A stretch of DNA of 64,000 bases, from contig VOGB01000005.1 in the NCBI GenBank assembly GCA_009493725.1, forward strand, positions 186,001 to 250,000. Direction: 5' to 3'. This document shows, piece by piece, positions 33,949 through 42,762 of this stretch. This stretch comes from Pseudoramibacter fermentans. Lineage in GTDB: Bacteria; Bacillota; Clostridia; Eubacteriales; Eubacteriaceae. The translations under genes and the position numbers were made by a program. The notes under the pieces were generated by a model. That model was not told the origin of the DNA. It was given only the letters and a program-made list of their open reading frames with translations, and did no database searches. Numbering within the stretch: the stretch's first letter is position 1; each line of letters starts with the position of its first letter.

Positions 33949-34752
33949 TTAAAGAAACGAAAAATCCATTTCCGGATGGGTCGGTTCCAGCATGATCCGG
34001 TAATAATCGCTGTGGAACATGATGTGGTGATTGACCCCTTCGCGGGTGAAGACGCCGTCGCTGAACGCGAGGAGCCGCGTTTTCGGCACTTCCTTCCAGT
34101 CACCTTCGAGATAAGGATTGGTCGCGAATAAAAGGGCTTCGTCGCCGGGGGTCGTGTCCTCGAGGTAGTAGAGCATCGCCGGCGCGTTGTTGGCGTGGAC
34201 GTAAAACTGTTCCCCGTCGTAGAGAAAAAGGTTCAGCTTATTGCGGTCCGCCATCGAGGCGAGCATGCTCTGAATGACGTCGAAGCGTTCGTCCTTGTTC
34301 AGCGGATGGCCGACCCGGCGCGTCTTTTCGTCGATCAAATCCATTAAATAGAGCAGCAGCCGTTCGGAGTCCGTTTCCCCCTCCTGCTGTTTGTAGTAGC
34401 GGATCAACGCCGCGCTGTTAAAGACCGTGCCGTTGTGAATCAGCGTCCATTCCCGGCCGGTGCCGTCGTAGGCCACAAAGGGGTGGCAGTTGTTGACATT
34501 GATGCTGCCGACGGTGGCCAGACGGATATGCCCGAGGACGCGCTTGCGCGGAATGCCCTCGCCGATTAAACGGGGCAGGACGATCGAATCGACCGCACGT
34601 TCAGGACCCTTGTGCATACACATCCGGCCCTCGTCGTCGTATTCAGCCAGTCCCCAACCGTTGGGTTGGTCAACGCTTCTGGCGTAAAAACGGGTCAATG
34701 CATCGGTTAAATCTTTGGGCTTTTTGGAAGAAAATGCAAACAATTCGCACAT
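33949..34752 (-). CDS. Class II glutamine amidotransferase (YafJ-like)
   Basis: A 267-aa protein with the N-terminal nucleophile Cys2 (MCELFAF) and the class II glutaminase elements NGWGLAEY, HIRLATVG, NCHPF, HNGTVF and DSERLL. It is a stand-alone glutaminase domain of the YafJ type. Such proteins have no firmly known acceptor; some act in gamma-glutamyl metabolism. It lies next to the glutamate synthase genes but has its own ribosome binding site (AAAGGAG) and a TATAAT (about 34808-34803, minus strand), so it is probably a separate transcript. Confidence 0.85.
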   Translation of the reverse strand: MCELFAFSSKKPKDLTDALTRFYARSVDQPNGWGLAEYDDEGRMCMHKGPERAVDSIVLPRLIGEGIPRKRVLGHIRLATVGSINVNNCHPFVAYDGTGREWTLIHNGTVFNSAALIRYYKQQEGETDSERLLLYLMDLIDEKTRRVGHPLNKDERFDVIQSMLASMADRNKLNLFLYDGEQFYVHANNAPAMLYYLEDTTPGDEALLFATNPYLEGDWKEVPKTRLLAFSDGVFTREGVNHHIMFHSDYYRIMLEPTHPEMDFSFL

Positions 34753-34840
34753 GCCCCATCACTCCTTTCTCAAAATTACTTATTGCTTTGGTATTGTTTT
34801 CTATTATAACCGAACTGCGCCGTGGGAAAAGCCTTTTATT

Positions 34841-34866
34841 AAAAAAATCCCGGAAATTCCGGGATT
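34841..34866 (-). terminator. Terminator of the glutamate synthase operon
   Basis: Minus-strand AATCCCGGA/TCCGGGATT hairpin followed by seven Ts, 15 bases after the last gene. Confidence 0.88.
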
Positions 34867-34881
34867 ATAAATCATCGCCCA

Positions 34882-35604
34882 TCAATAGGACGTGTAAAGG
34901 CTCTTGTACGGGTTGTCCGCATTCGGGAAGATATGGTAATAGGGTTTATCCCGCAGGATATCTTCCTTGATGTCGAAGTATTCGCAGAACTGGTCGATCA
35001 ACGGCTGAATGGCCGCCATGTCCTTGGAGTTGCAGAGCTCAATGGAGACCTGCGGCGGCAGGAATTCCGGCTTCACTGCGCTTCTGATATACATGTTGCC
35101 GCCATGCATCCCTGTGCCGCAGTAATTGCCGATCGGCGAGCTGTCCTGGCTGCCGATGCCCAGCACCAAAATGGTCCCACCGGCCTGGTATTCGCCGAGG
35201 AAGGAGCCGACGCACCCGCCGACGACAATGACCGGCTGTTTGTCCTTGTAAGCCTTCATGTGAATGCCGACGCGATAGCCCGCATCGCCCTTGACGTAAA
35301 TGCTGCCGCCGCGCATCGCGTAGCCCAGCGTGTCGCCGGCTTTACCGTGAATGACGATGTGGCCGTCGTTCATCGTGTCGCCAACCGCGTCCTGGGCGTT
35401 GCCAAAGACTTCGATGTCGATGTTGTCGAGGTACGCGCCCATCGCGTTGCCCGGCGTGCCGTACACCGTCATCTTTTTGTCCTTGACGCCGGTGCCGATA
35501 TAGCGCTGCCCGAGCACATTCTTCACCGTGACGTCGTGGGCCTGGGTGTGCTTGATTTCCTCATTCAGCTGTTTGTAGTATTTGTTCGTTGCATCTATGA
35601 TCAT
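34882..35604 (-). CDS. Glutamate synthase GXGXG-domain subunit (GltB3 type)
   Basis: A 240-aa protein made of the right-handed beta-helix domain that ends large glutamate synthase subunits. Repeated Gly motifs are visible (GTPGNAMGAYL, GNAQDAVGDTM, GKAGDTLGYAM, GDAGYRVGIHM, GGCVGSFLGEY). The domain links the glutaminase and FMN sites. In this genome the large subunit is split into separate proteins, as in archaea. Last gene of the five-gene operon, 15 bases after the FAD protein. Confidence 0.92.
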   Translation of the reverse strand: MIIDATNKYYKQLNEEIKHTQAHDVTVKNVLGQRYIGTGVKDKKMTVYGTPGNAMGAYLDNIDIEVFGNAQDAVGDTMNDGHIVIHGKAGDTLGYAMRGGSIYVKGDAGYRVGIHMKAYKDKQPVIVVGGCVGSFLGEYQAGGTILVLGIGSQDSSPIGNYCGTGMHGGNMYIRSAVKPEFLPPQVSIELCNSKDMAAIQPLIDQFCEYFDIKEDILRDKPYYHIFPNADNPYKSLYTSY

Positions 35605-35619
35605 CGTTAACCTCGCTTA

Positions 35620-36855
35620 TCAGTGTGCCTGAGCCAAATCCGCTTTTCTCACGGACACATCAAAGGCCGCGAGCTTCGGCGCTTTAGCGAGGCTGTCCCA
35701 ATCCACTGTCGACAATCTGGTCTGCTGTCGAATCAAATCGGTGTAAATCCCCGCGCGCTGGCATTCGCCTAAAATCATGTAGCCCTTGAGGGTATCCCCC
35801 GCAATATAGAATTTGCGGATGCCGTCCGGCGTCTTGACAATCTGGGGCTGGCCTTCGGTACTGCCCGCTGTGAGCATATAGAAGCCCTTGACGCCCATCG
35901 AGTTAATCGGGAAGGCCTTATCAAAGACCGCTTCGCCACCGGCCATGTTGATGCCTGCGGTTTCACCCTGCATAAACGCGTTGGGCAGAATCGCGATGTT
36001 GCGGTTCACGTCGGCGCTGATGTCGTGGCTCTGGGTGCAGTCGCCGGCGGCGTAAATGTCGGCGGCAGAGGTCAGCTGGCTTGTATTGGTCAGAATGCCC
36101 CGTTCGCATGCGATGCCGGCCGTTTCAGCCAGCGCCTGATTCGGGCGGGTCCCAACGGCAAAGATCAAGATGTCGTAGGGCAGCTTCGCGCCGTCGCTCA
36201 GCGTGACGCTCATGCTGTTGACGCTCTTGATGCTGGTTTTAAGCCGCAATTCCATCCCGAGGTCGGTCAGATGCTGCTGCATGACCTGGGCGACTTCCGC
36301 GTCGAGCACCGACGGCATGACCCGGTCAGCCAGGTCGACGATGGTCAGGCTCGCGACCTGATCGATTAACGCTTCGGCGGCCTTCAAGCCGATGAGCCCG
36401 CCGCCCATGATGACGACTTTGGCGTCCGGCTTCAGGGCCTTCTTCACGCCCTGGGCGTCGTCAAAGGTCGTGAAGGTAAAGGCGTTCTTGGCCTTTTCCT
36501 TGCCTTCGATCGGCGGCACGAAGGGATTGGAGCCGGTCGCAATCAAGAGCTGTTCGTAGGTGATGGTTTTGCCGTCATCCGTCGTCACCGAGTGCGCCGC
36601 CGGATCGATGGCCGTCACCTTAGTGCCGAGCATTGTGTCGACGCCGTATTGTCTGTAGAAATCGGGATTGCGGTAAACCATGTGTTCCCGATCCACCCGG
36701 CCTTCAAGCCAGTAGGAAATCAGCGGTCTCGAGTAGGTTGAGTAGGGTTCGTCGGCCACCAGGACGATTTTGCTCCGCTTATCGACCTTGCGGATTCCCT
36801 GGACGCCGCCGATCGCCGCGGCGGAATTCCCGATAATCAAGTATTTCGTCTTCAT
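35620..36855 (-). CDS. FAD-dependent NAD(P)H oxidoreductase of the glutamate synthase operon
   Basis: A 411-aa two-dinucleotide-binding flavoprotein. FAD-binding IIGNSAAAIGGVQGI is at the start, the NAD(P)H site VVIMGGGLIGLKAAEAL near residue 145, and the second FAD motif DIYAAGDCTQ near 270. It probably passes electrons from NAD(P)H through the neighbouring ferredoxin-type protein to the FMN subunit, replacing the classical GltD. The start at 36855 has AAAGGGG upstream, 4 bases after the ferredoxin gene. Confidence 0.87.
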   Translation of the reverse strand: MKTKYLIIGNSAAAIGGVQGIRKVDKRSKIVLVADEPYSTYSRPLISYWLEGRVDREHMVYRNPDFYRQYGVDTMLGTKVTAIDPAAHSVTTDDGKTITYEQLLIATGSNPFVPPIEGKEKAKNAFTFTTFDDAQGVKKALKPDAKVVIMGGGLIGLKAAEALIDQVASLTIVDLADRVMPSVLDAEVAQVMQQHLTDLGMELRLKTSIKSVNSMSVTLSDGAKLPYDILIFAVGTRPNQALAETAGIACERGILTNTSQLTSAADIYAAGDCTQSHDISADVNRNIAILPNAFMQGETAGINMAGGEAVFDKAFPINSMGVKGFYMLTAGSTEGQPQIVKTPDGIRKFYIAGDTLKGYMILGECQRAGIYTDLIRQQTRLSTVDWDSLAKAPKLAAFDVSVRKADLAQAH

Positions 36856-36859
36856 GTTC

Positions 36860-37306
36860 TCAGCCCCTTTCTTCGTAAACAATGGCTCTGTTCGGGCAGC
36901 CGGCGACGCAGGCCGGTTCGCCGCAGCTGTTTTCCAGACACAATTCGCATTTCAGCATCGTGTGGTTGTGAGACAGCACCAGACAGCCGTAGGGGCACAT
37001 CGCGATACAGGTCCGGCAGCCGATGCACTGGTCCTGATCGATTTTGACAACGCCGTCTTCAACAGACAGGGCGCCGGTGATGCAGCCCTTGACGCAGTAG
37101 GGTTCTTCGCAGTGACGGCAGTTCACCGCAAAATGGATGGGTTCGCCGTTCAGCTCGCCGTCTTCTACGCGAATGCGGGACAGCGGTTTCTGTTCCCGAT
37201 GATAGGCTTTGATCATGCTCGATTCGCCGGAGTTGGCGAAGCCGCAGTTGAATTCACACAAATGGCAGCCGAGGCACCATTCTTCATTGACATAAACGCG
37301 TTTCAA
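36860..37306 (-). CDS. Multi-cluster 4Fe-4S ferredoxin subunit
   Basis: A 148-aa protein with four cysteine groups: CLGCHLCEFNC (11-21), CRHCEEPYCVKGC, CIGCRTCIAMC and CELCLENSCGEPACVAGC. This is the pattern of DmsB/HycB-type electron-transfer subunits with up to four clusters. Within this operon it likely wires the FAD subunit to the glutamate synthase core. Confidence 0.9.
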   Translation of the reverse strand: MKRVYVNEEWCLGCHLCEFNCGFANSGESSMIKAYHREQKPLSRIRVEDGELNGEPIHFAVNCRHCEEPYCVKGCITGALSVEDGVVKIDQDQCIGCRTCIAMCPYGCLVLSHNHTMLKCELCLENSCGEPACVAGCPNRAIVYEERG

Positions 37307-37322
37307 TGTTGCTCCCCCTTCT

Positions 37323-38828
37323 TTATTCTCCGGCGTGCTTGATGCCGAGGATTTCCAATTCTTTTTCCGTCATGCCGACGCCGCGGAGCATCAGGCGGTT
37401 GCCTCTCAGTGCTTCGATGGAGTTGATCCCCATGCCGCCCATCATTTCTTTGATTTCGTTGTTCCACGCGGTGAGCAGATTGATCAGGTGTTCGGTCCCG
37501 ATATCCGGGTTCAAGCGGCGGCAGAGGTCTTCTCTCTGTGTCGCGATGCCCCAGTTGCACAGGCCTCTCGAGCACTGTCTGCACAGGTGGCAGCCCAGCG
37601 CGATCAGCGCAGCTGTCCCGATGTAGCAGGCGTCGGCGCCGAGGGCGATGGCCTTGACCACGTCAGCGGACGAGCGGATACTCCCGCCGACGACAATGGA
37701 AATGTCGTTTCTGATTTTTTCGTCGCGCAGCCGCTGGTCGACTGATGCCAGAGCCAGTTCGATCGGAATCCCGACGTTGTCGCGGATACGGGTCGGCGCT
37801 GCGCCGGTCCCGCCGCGGAATCCGTCGATCGCGATGATGTCCGCGCCGGAGCGGGCAATCCCGGAAGCGATGGCCGCTACGTTGTGGACCGCCGCGATCT
37901 TGACGATGACCGGTTTTTCGTAATTCGTCGCTTCCTTGAGGGAGTAGACCAGCTGACGCAGGTCTTCAATTGAATAAATATCGTGGTGCGGCGCCGGTGA
38001 AATCGCGTCGGAGCCTTCCGGAATCATTCGGGTTTCTGCAACCTTCGGCCCAATTTTGCGTCCCGGCAGGTGGCCGCCGATCCCTGGCTTGGCCCCCTGG
38101 CCCATTTTAATTTCGATGGCGCAGCCGGCTTTCAGGTAATCTTCGTGGACACCGAAACGGCCAGACGCGACCTGAACGATCGTGTTCGGTCCGTAGGGGT
38201 ACAAAGATTTGTTGAGCCCGCCTTCACCGGTGTTGTAGCAGGTGCCGCAGGCTGTGGCTGCCCGGGCCAGTGATTTGTGCGCGTTTTCGGAAATGGCTCC
38301 AAAGGACATGGCCGAGAACATGACTGGCACTTCCAGCTCGATTTGCGGCGGCAGCTTAGAAATCAGCTCGCCGTGGGAATCGAATTCGAGATCGTGAGGC
38401 TTCTTGCCGAGGAAAACCTTCGTTTCCATCGGTTCGCGCAGTGGGTCGATGGACGGATTCGTGACCTGGCTGGCGTTGAGAAGGATGCGGTCCCAATAGG
38501 ACGGGTAATCCTTCGGGTTGCCCATACTGGAAAGCAGGGCGCCGCCGGTGGTCGCCTGACGGTAAATTTCTTCGATGGTATTCTGATGCCAGTTTTCGTT
38601 CGGACGGAAGGTGTTTTCCGTCTTTACAATTTTGAGGGCGCGCGTCGGACACATGGTGACGCAGCGTTGGCAGTCGACACATTTGGATTCGTCCGCCCGC
38701 ATGATGTCGTCTTCTTCGTCGTAAAAGTGCACCTGTTCTGAGCACTGTCGTTCGCAGACGCGGCATTTGATGCACCGATCGAAATTGCGGTGCACTTCAA
38801 ATTCCGGATATAAGTATTGAATTCCCAT
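37323..38828 (-). CDS. Glutamate synthase FMN-domain subunit with N-terminal ferredoxin domain (GltB2 type)
   Basis: A 501-aa protein. Two [4Fe-4S] motifs come first (Cys19/22/25/29 and Cys50/53/56/60). Then the FMN-binding glutamate synthase barrel follows, with MSFGAISENAHKSLA, the GEGG loop, KMGQGAKPGIGGHLPG and IAIDGFRGGTGAAP. The C-terminal CHLCRQCSRGLC supplies the [3Fe-4S] ligands. It converts 2-oxoglutarate and ammonia to glutamate. The start at 38828 has AGGAGG 7 bases upstream and overlaps the previous stop (TAATG). Confidence 0.95.
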   Translation of the reverse strand: MGIQYLYPEFEVHRNFDRCIKCRVCERQCSEQVHFYDEEDDIMRADESKCVDCQRCVTMCPTRALKIVKTENTFRPNENWHQNTIEEIYRQATTGGALLSSMGNPKDYPSYWDRILLNASQVTNPSIDPLREPMETKVFLGKKPHDLEFDSHGELISKLPPQIELEVPVMFSAMSFGAISENAHKSLARAATACGTCYNTGEGGLNKSLYPYGPNTIVQVASGRFGVHEDYLKAGCAIEIKMGQGAKPGIGGHLPGRKIGPKVAETRMIPEGSDAISPAPHHDIYSIEDLRQLVYSLKEATNYEKPVIVKIAAVHNVAAIASGIARSGADIIAIDGFRGGTGAAPTRIRDNVGIPIELALASVDQRLRDEKIRNDISIVVGGSIRSSADVVKAIALGADACYIGTAALIALGCHLCRQCSRGLCNWGIATQREDLCRRLNPDIGTEHLINLLTAWNNEIKEMMGGMGINSIEALRGNRLMLRGVGMTEKELEILGIKHAGE

Positions 38829-39931
38829 TACATTGCCTCCTTGCTCGCGTGAACAATGATCGGTTCGCCGCCCCGCGGCGCCCAAATGCCGTCGATATCC
38901 GGGCAGATGCGGCGGATTGCCGCTTCTTCACTGGCGATATAAACGATGTCGTCCTTTTCTCCAGCCACCATTGAACGCAGCTTCAGGCGGTCATTGAGGG
39001 CCATCAGGCCGTGATCGAATCCGCAGATGATCGAGAACGGCCCGGTAATCAAAAGACTCGAGTAAGTGTTTCTGAGCAGCTTCATTTTCCGCGCTTCTTT
39101 TTCGCTCATATGATCGATTTCTTCCCAGAACGGTGCGGCAATGATTTTCGCGATGTCTTCGTAATCAAATCCTTTCTTCCGCTTCAGGTAGTCGATGATG
39201 TAGGTGATGACTTCCGTATCGGTGAGCAGGTTGCATTTGTAGTCGAACATTTCGATGTAGCGGCGGTTCGCGTCGTAGGACGAAATTTCCCCGTTGTGAA
39301 CGATGGAGTGATCGAGCAGCGCAAAGGGATGGCAGCCGCCCCACCAGCCCGGGGTGTTCGTCGGATAACGGCCGTGAGCCGTCCAGCAGTAGCCGTCGTA
39401 ATCTTCCAGCTTGTAGAAATCCCCGATGTCTTCCGGGAAACCGACACCCTTGAAAATGCCCATGTTCTTCCCGGAAGAGAAGATGTACGCGCCGTCAATG
39501 TACGTGTTGACGTAGAAGACGGTTTCGACGATGAATTTCTTTTCGTCGATTTCCCCTTCATCTTCCTGAATCCGGTTGAACAGCGGATTGACAAAGTAGC
39601 GCCAGATGAGCGGTGCGTCGACGACGTTGCGGTTCGGGCGGACCGGAATTCGGCTCATGTTGACCACGTCGAAGTAACGGTCGAGATAACGTTCTGTTTC
39701 CTGACGCGCCTTCAAATCGTCGTAAAAGACGTGAAACGCGTAGGAATCCGCGTAATCCGGATAGATGCCGTAGCCGGCAAATCCGCCGCCCAATCCATTG
39801 GACCGATCGTGCATAACGGCAATGGAATCGACGATCGTCTGGCCGTTGATGCTCTGGCGGCCTGTCCGGTCAATGATACCGGAAATCGCACAACCCGACG
39901 GGATTCGTATTTCTCCTTCTTTCTTTAACAT
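38828..39931 (-). CDS. Glutamate synthase glutaminase subunit (GltB1 type)
   Basis: A 367-aa class II glutaminase. The nucleophile is most likely Cys14 in SGCAISGIID, exposed after removal of a 13-residue propeptide as in PurF/GltB enzymes. Further conserved elements are GLGGGFAGYG, HGRYPTNTPGWWGGCHPFAL and HNGEIS. It releases ammonia from glutamine for the FMN subunit. First gene of the operon; AGAAGGAG upstream. Its leader carries a hairpin/terminator switch shared with glnA. Confidence 0.93.
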   Translation of the reverse strand: MLKKEGEIRIPSGCAISGIIDRTGRQSINGQTIVDSIAVMHDRSNGLGGGFAGYGIYPDYADSYAFHVFYDDLKARQETERYLDRYFDVVNMSRIPVRPNRNVVDAPLIWRYFVNPLFNRIQEDEGEIDEKKFIVETVFYVNTYIDGAYIFSSGKNMGIFKGVGFPEDIGDFYKLEDYDGYCWTAHGRYPTNTPGWWGGCHPFALLDHSIVHNGEISSYDANRRYIEMFDYKCNLLTDTEVITYIIDYLKRKKGFDYEDIAKIIAAPFWEEIDHMSEKEARKMKLLRNTYSSLLITGPFSIICGFDHGLMALNDRLKLRSMVAGEKDDIVYIASEEAAIRRICPDIDGIWAPRGGEPIIVHASKEAM

Positions 39932-39957
39932 CCTATTCTCCTTCTTAATCGTCACAT

Positions 39958-40034
39958 AAAAAGGGCGTCCACGAACAAGCCATCTCAATGGGGAAAACCC
40001 ATTGAAAATGACCTGTGTAGAACGCCCTTGCTCT
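39958..40034 (-). promoter_or_regulatory. Glutamate synthase leader: hexaloop hairpin / terminator switch
   Basis: Minus strand. A hairpin AGAGC-[AAGGGC]-GTTCT (40034-40019) is followed by a terminator, AAGGGCGT (40029-40022) paired with ACGCCCTT (39968-39961) plus Ts, with an inner CAATGGG/CCCATTG helix. The terminator's 5' arm is the hairpin's loop and 3' arm, so the two cannot coexist. A1 and G4 of the loop fit the ANTAR-binding consensus. Confidence 0.7.
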
Positions 40035-40046
40035 CATGTATACAAT

Positions 40047-40052
40047 ATTATA
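40047..40052 (-). promoter_or_regulatory. -10 element of the glutamate synthase operon
   Basis: Minus strand TATAAT (40052-40047), just upstream of the leader hairpin. A clear -35 is missing, suggesting activation or an imperfect promoter. The motif AATAGGGAT lies just upstream and also occurs in the glnA promoter. Confidence 0.5.
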
Positions 40053-40280
40053 GTATCCCTATTAAATCACATTCCACTTTAAAATACAAGGCGTTTTTAT
40101 AAATTTAACAAGAAAGGCAGTGGGTTGTCACGTTTTATCGGTTCTCTTCTATAATATATACCTCAATATCAAGCCGCTATACACCCCCCGTCCCGCGCAG
40201 GTCTGCGTGTCTGCCGATCTGTCTCCGTTGTTTGACGGCTTTTCTGCTCGTTTCCCTTTGTAATTTTATTAAAAATCACA
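40053..40280. other. Intergenic region between glt and glnA leaders
   Basis: No gene is supported. A GTG-started 47-codon frame (40120-40263) with AAAGG upstream exists but has no recognisable protein character. TTGTCA (40125-40130) with TATAAT 19 bases further on could be a weak upstream promoter for glnA. A GCCG...CGGC hairpin lies near 40210-40240. Confidence 0.3.
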
Positions 40281-40309
40281 TTGACAAAAAATAGGGATTC
40301 GTGTATCAT
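40281..40309 (+). promoter_or_regulatory. glnA promoter
   Basis: TTGACA (40281-40286), a 17-base spacer, and TATCAT (40304-40309). Confidence 0.78.
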
Positions 40310-40334
40310 GTATATATAAAATTTATAACAAACA

Positions 40335-40386
40335 CAGACAAGGGCGTCTGAAAATAGCGATGCTATTTTCGATGCCCCTTTTTTGT
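40335..40386 (+). promoter_or_regulatory. glnA leader: hexaloop hairpin / terminator switch
   Basis: A hairpin CAGAC-[AAGGGC]-GTCTG (40335-40350) is followed by a terminator. AAGGGCGTC (40340-40348) pairs imperfectly with GATGCCCCTT (40371-40380) and Ts follow; an inner GAAAATAGC/GCTATTTTC helix closes it. The loop is identical to that in the divergent glutamate synthase leader and the two folds are mutually exclusive. Confidence 0.72.
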
Positions 40387-40421
40387 ATCTGGTTGTTTAG
40401 TTGTTTAATAAGGAGGATATC

Positions 40422-42545
40422 ATGTCTGAAATGTTAGAAAAGAAAGATCAGAAAGACAGCGTCGTCGATCTGTTCGGTTCCAAGGTTTTTAACGTCGCAG
40501 TCATGCGCAAGCGCTTGCCGAAGCATATCTACAAAAGCGTCATGCGGACGATCAAATACGACGAACCCCTCGGCCGTGAAGATGCCGAAGTCGTCGCCAA
40601 CGCGATGAAAGACTGGGCTATGGAACTGGGTGCCACCCACTTCACCCACTGGTTCCAGCCGATGACCGGTGCAACCGCTGAAAAGCACGACGCTTTTATC
40701 AGCCCGACCGGCGAAGGCAGCGTCATCATGGAATTTTCCGGCAAGGAACTCGTCAAGGGCGAACCTGACGCCTCATCCTTCCCGTCCGGCGGTCTGCGCG
40801 CGACCTTTGAAGCTCGCGGCTACACTGCATGGGACCCGACCTCATTCGCTTTCGTCAAGGGCACAACCCTTTACATCCCGACATCCTTCATCTCCTATTC
40901 CGGAGAAATTCTGGACAAAAAGACCCCATTGCTGAGATCCATGAAAGTCCTGTCCACCGAAGCCATCCGTGTGCTGAAGCTCTTCGGCGCAGCCGATGAC
41001 GTGCACAAGGTCACCTCTTCTGTCGGGGCAGAACAGGAATACTTCCTGGTCGACAAAGACATGTACGCCAAGAGAAAGGACTTGATCCTGACCGGCCGTA
41101 CCCTGTTCGGTGCGATGGCACCTAAAGGGCAGGAAATGGAAGATCATTACTTCGGACGTATCCGCGGCCGTGTCCGCCACTTCATGCGCGACGTCGACAA
41201 GGAACTGTGGTCACTGGGTGTGCCGAGCAAGACCCGCCACAACGAAGTCGCGCCATGCCAGCACGAATTAGCGCCGGTGTTCTCATCCGCGAACCAGGCA
41301 ACCGATAACAACCATCTGATCATGGAAACATTAAGACGCATCGCCCCCAAATACGATCTCCACTGCCTCATCCATGAAAAACCGTTTGAAGGCATCAACG
41401 GTTCTGGTAAACACGACAACTGGTCCATCGCCACCGATACCGGCGTCAACCTCCTCGACCCGGGCGACGATCCGGCCAACAACCTCCAGTTCCTGACCTT
41501 CCTCATTGCCGTCATCGAAGCGGTCGACCGTTATCCGGAACTGCTGAGATCGACTGTCGCTTCTGCCGGCAACGACCACCGTTTAGGTGCCAACGAAGCG
41601 CCGCCAGCCATCATCTCCATCTTTGTCGGCGACCAGCTGGCCGATGTGCTCAACGAACTCCTCACTGGCAAATCCAGCGGACAGGCGAAGGAACGCACGA
41701 TGGACCTCGGCATCAACGCAACCCCGACGTTCACCACCGACGCCACAGACCGCAACCGTACCTCTCCATTTGCCTTCACCGGCAACAAGTTCGAATTCCG
41801 TATGCTGGGCTCCAACCAGTCCATCGCCGGCCCGAACATCGCGCTGAACACCATCGTCGCAGAAGTGCTGCGTGAATACGCTGACGCCCTCGAAGGCAGC
41901 GACAACTTCGAAGCGGACTGCCGCGAATTCCTGAAAGGCCGTCTGGAAGCGCACAAACGCGTCATCTTCAACGGCAACAACTACACAGACGAATGGGTCG
42001 AAGAAGCCGAAAAACGCGGTCTGCCGAACCTGAGAACGACACCGGAAGCCTTTGCAGAATACTGCATGCCGAAGAATGTCGAAGTCATGTCCAAGAACAA
42101 CATCTACACCGACGAAGAAATGAAAGCCCGTCAGGAAATCCACTTGGAAGAATACTCCAAGACGATCAATATCGAAGCGAAAACCATGCTCTCCATGGCC
42201 CGCCACGAAATCCTGCCGGCTGTCATGGACTGCGAAAAGGATTTGACCACCGTGCTTTCACAGAAAGCCGCTGTCGGTATTGAAACCAAGGATTCCGTCG
42301 AAGCGGTCATGGTCGAAAAGATTGCCGCTCTGGCTAAAGACCTCCTCGCTGAAACCGACGCGCTCGACGCCGTCACAGAAAAAGCAGCGGCCATCGAAGA
42401 CGCTCAGGAACAGGCGAACAGCTACTGCGCAGACGTCATCGGCGCGATGAACACCCTGCGTGCCACCGCAGACGAACTCGAAACGATCGTCGGCAAAGAA
42501 TACTGGCCGTATCCGATCTACGAAGATCTGCTGTTCTACGTCTAA
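40422..42545 (+). CDS. glnA: Glutamine synthetase type III
   Basis: A 707-aa enzyme; the length and sequence mark the GSIII (GlnN) class rather than the 440-470 aa GSI. Visible active-site regions include GATAEKHDAFI, VGAEQEYFLVD (metal-ligand Glu), CQHELAPVFSSANQATDNNHLIMETL and GINGSGKHDNWS, with FRMLGSNQSIAGPN further on. It makes glutamine from glutamate, ammonia and ATP. AAGGAGG lies upstream of the start at 40422. It is divergent from the glutamate synthase operon with a matched leader switch, which suggests joint control by nitrogen status. Confidence 0.97.
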   Translation: MSEMLEKKDQKDSVVDLFGSKVFNVAVMRKRLPKHIYKSVMRTIKYDEPLGREDAEVVANAMKDWAMELGATHFTHWFQPMTGATAEKHDAFISPTGEGSVIMEFSGKELVKGEPDASSFPSGGLRATFEARGYTAWDPTSFAFVKGTTLYIPTSFISYSGEILDKKTPLLRSMKVLSTEAIRVLKLFGAADDVHKVTSSVGAEQEYFLVDKDMYAKRKDLILTGRTLFGAMAPKGQEMEDHYFGRIRGRVRHFMRDVDKELWSLGVPSKTRHNEVAPCQHELAPVFSSANQATDNNHLIMETLRRIAPKYDLHCLIHEKPFEGINGSGKHDNWSIATDTGVNLLDPGDDPANNLQFLTFLIAVIEAVDRYPELLRSTVASAGNDHRLGANEAPPAIISIFVGDQLADVLNELLTGKSSGQAKERTMDLGINATPTFTTDATDRNRTSPFAFTGNKFEFRMLGSNQSIAGPNIALNTIVAEVLREYADALEGSDNFEADCREFLKGRLEAHKRVIFNGNNYTDEWVEEAEKRGLPNLRTTPEAFAEYCMPKNVEVMSKNNIYTDEEMKARQEIHLEEYSKTINIEAKTMLSMARHEILPAVMDCEKDLTTVLSQKAAVGIETKDSVEAVMVEKIAALAKDLLAETDALDAVTEKAAAIEDAQEQANSYCADVIGAMNTLRATADELETIVGKEYWPYPIYEDLLFYV

Positions 42546-42629
42546 AGCACACGTCATTTAACTAGCCCCAACAAAACAGTCTATTTTATCCATTCTCCTA
42601 TTTAACCTATAAGTCATAGACAACGTACA

Positions 42630-42660
42630 AAAGACCGGCGAACGCTGCCGGTCTTTTTTA
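42630..42660 (+). terminator. glnA terminator
   Basis: AAAGACCGGC/GCCGGTCTTT 10-bp stem with a 7-base loop and T-run. Confidence 0.9.
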
Positions 42661-42695
42661 TTGTTTCGTATGTTATTGCGTAAACAGATCGCAAA

Positions 42696-42729
42696 ATAAA
42701 AAAGCCCTGATCGTAATTAATCAGAGCTT
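42696..42729 (-). terminator. Terminator of the sulfur-carrier operon
   Basis: Minus-strand AAGCTCTGAT/ATCAGGGCTT stem (one G-U pair) followed by a T-run. Confidence 0.85.
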
Positions 42730-42762
42730 AAATTGCCTTATTATTTATATGAGCACACGTCT

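Noticed and set aside
40120..40263. GTG-started 47-codon frame with AAAGG upstream between the glt and glnA leaders
   Set aside because: No family resemblance and odd composition; more likely chance sequence in a regulatory region.
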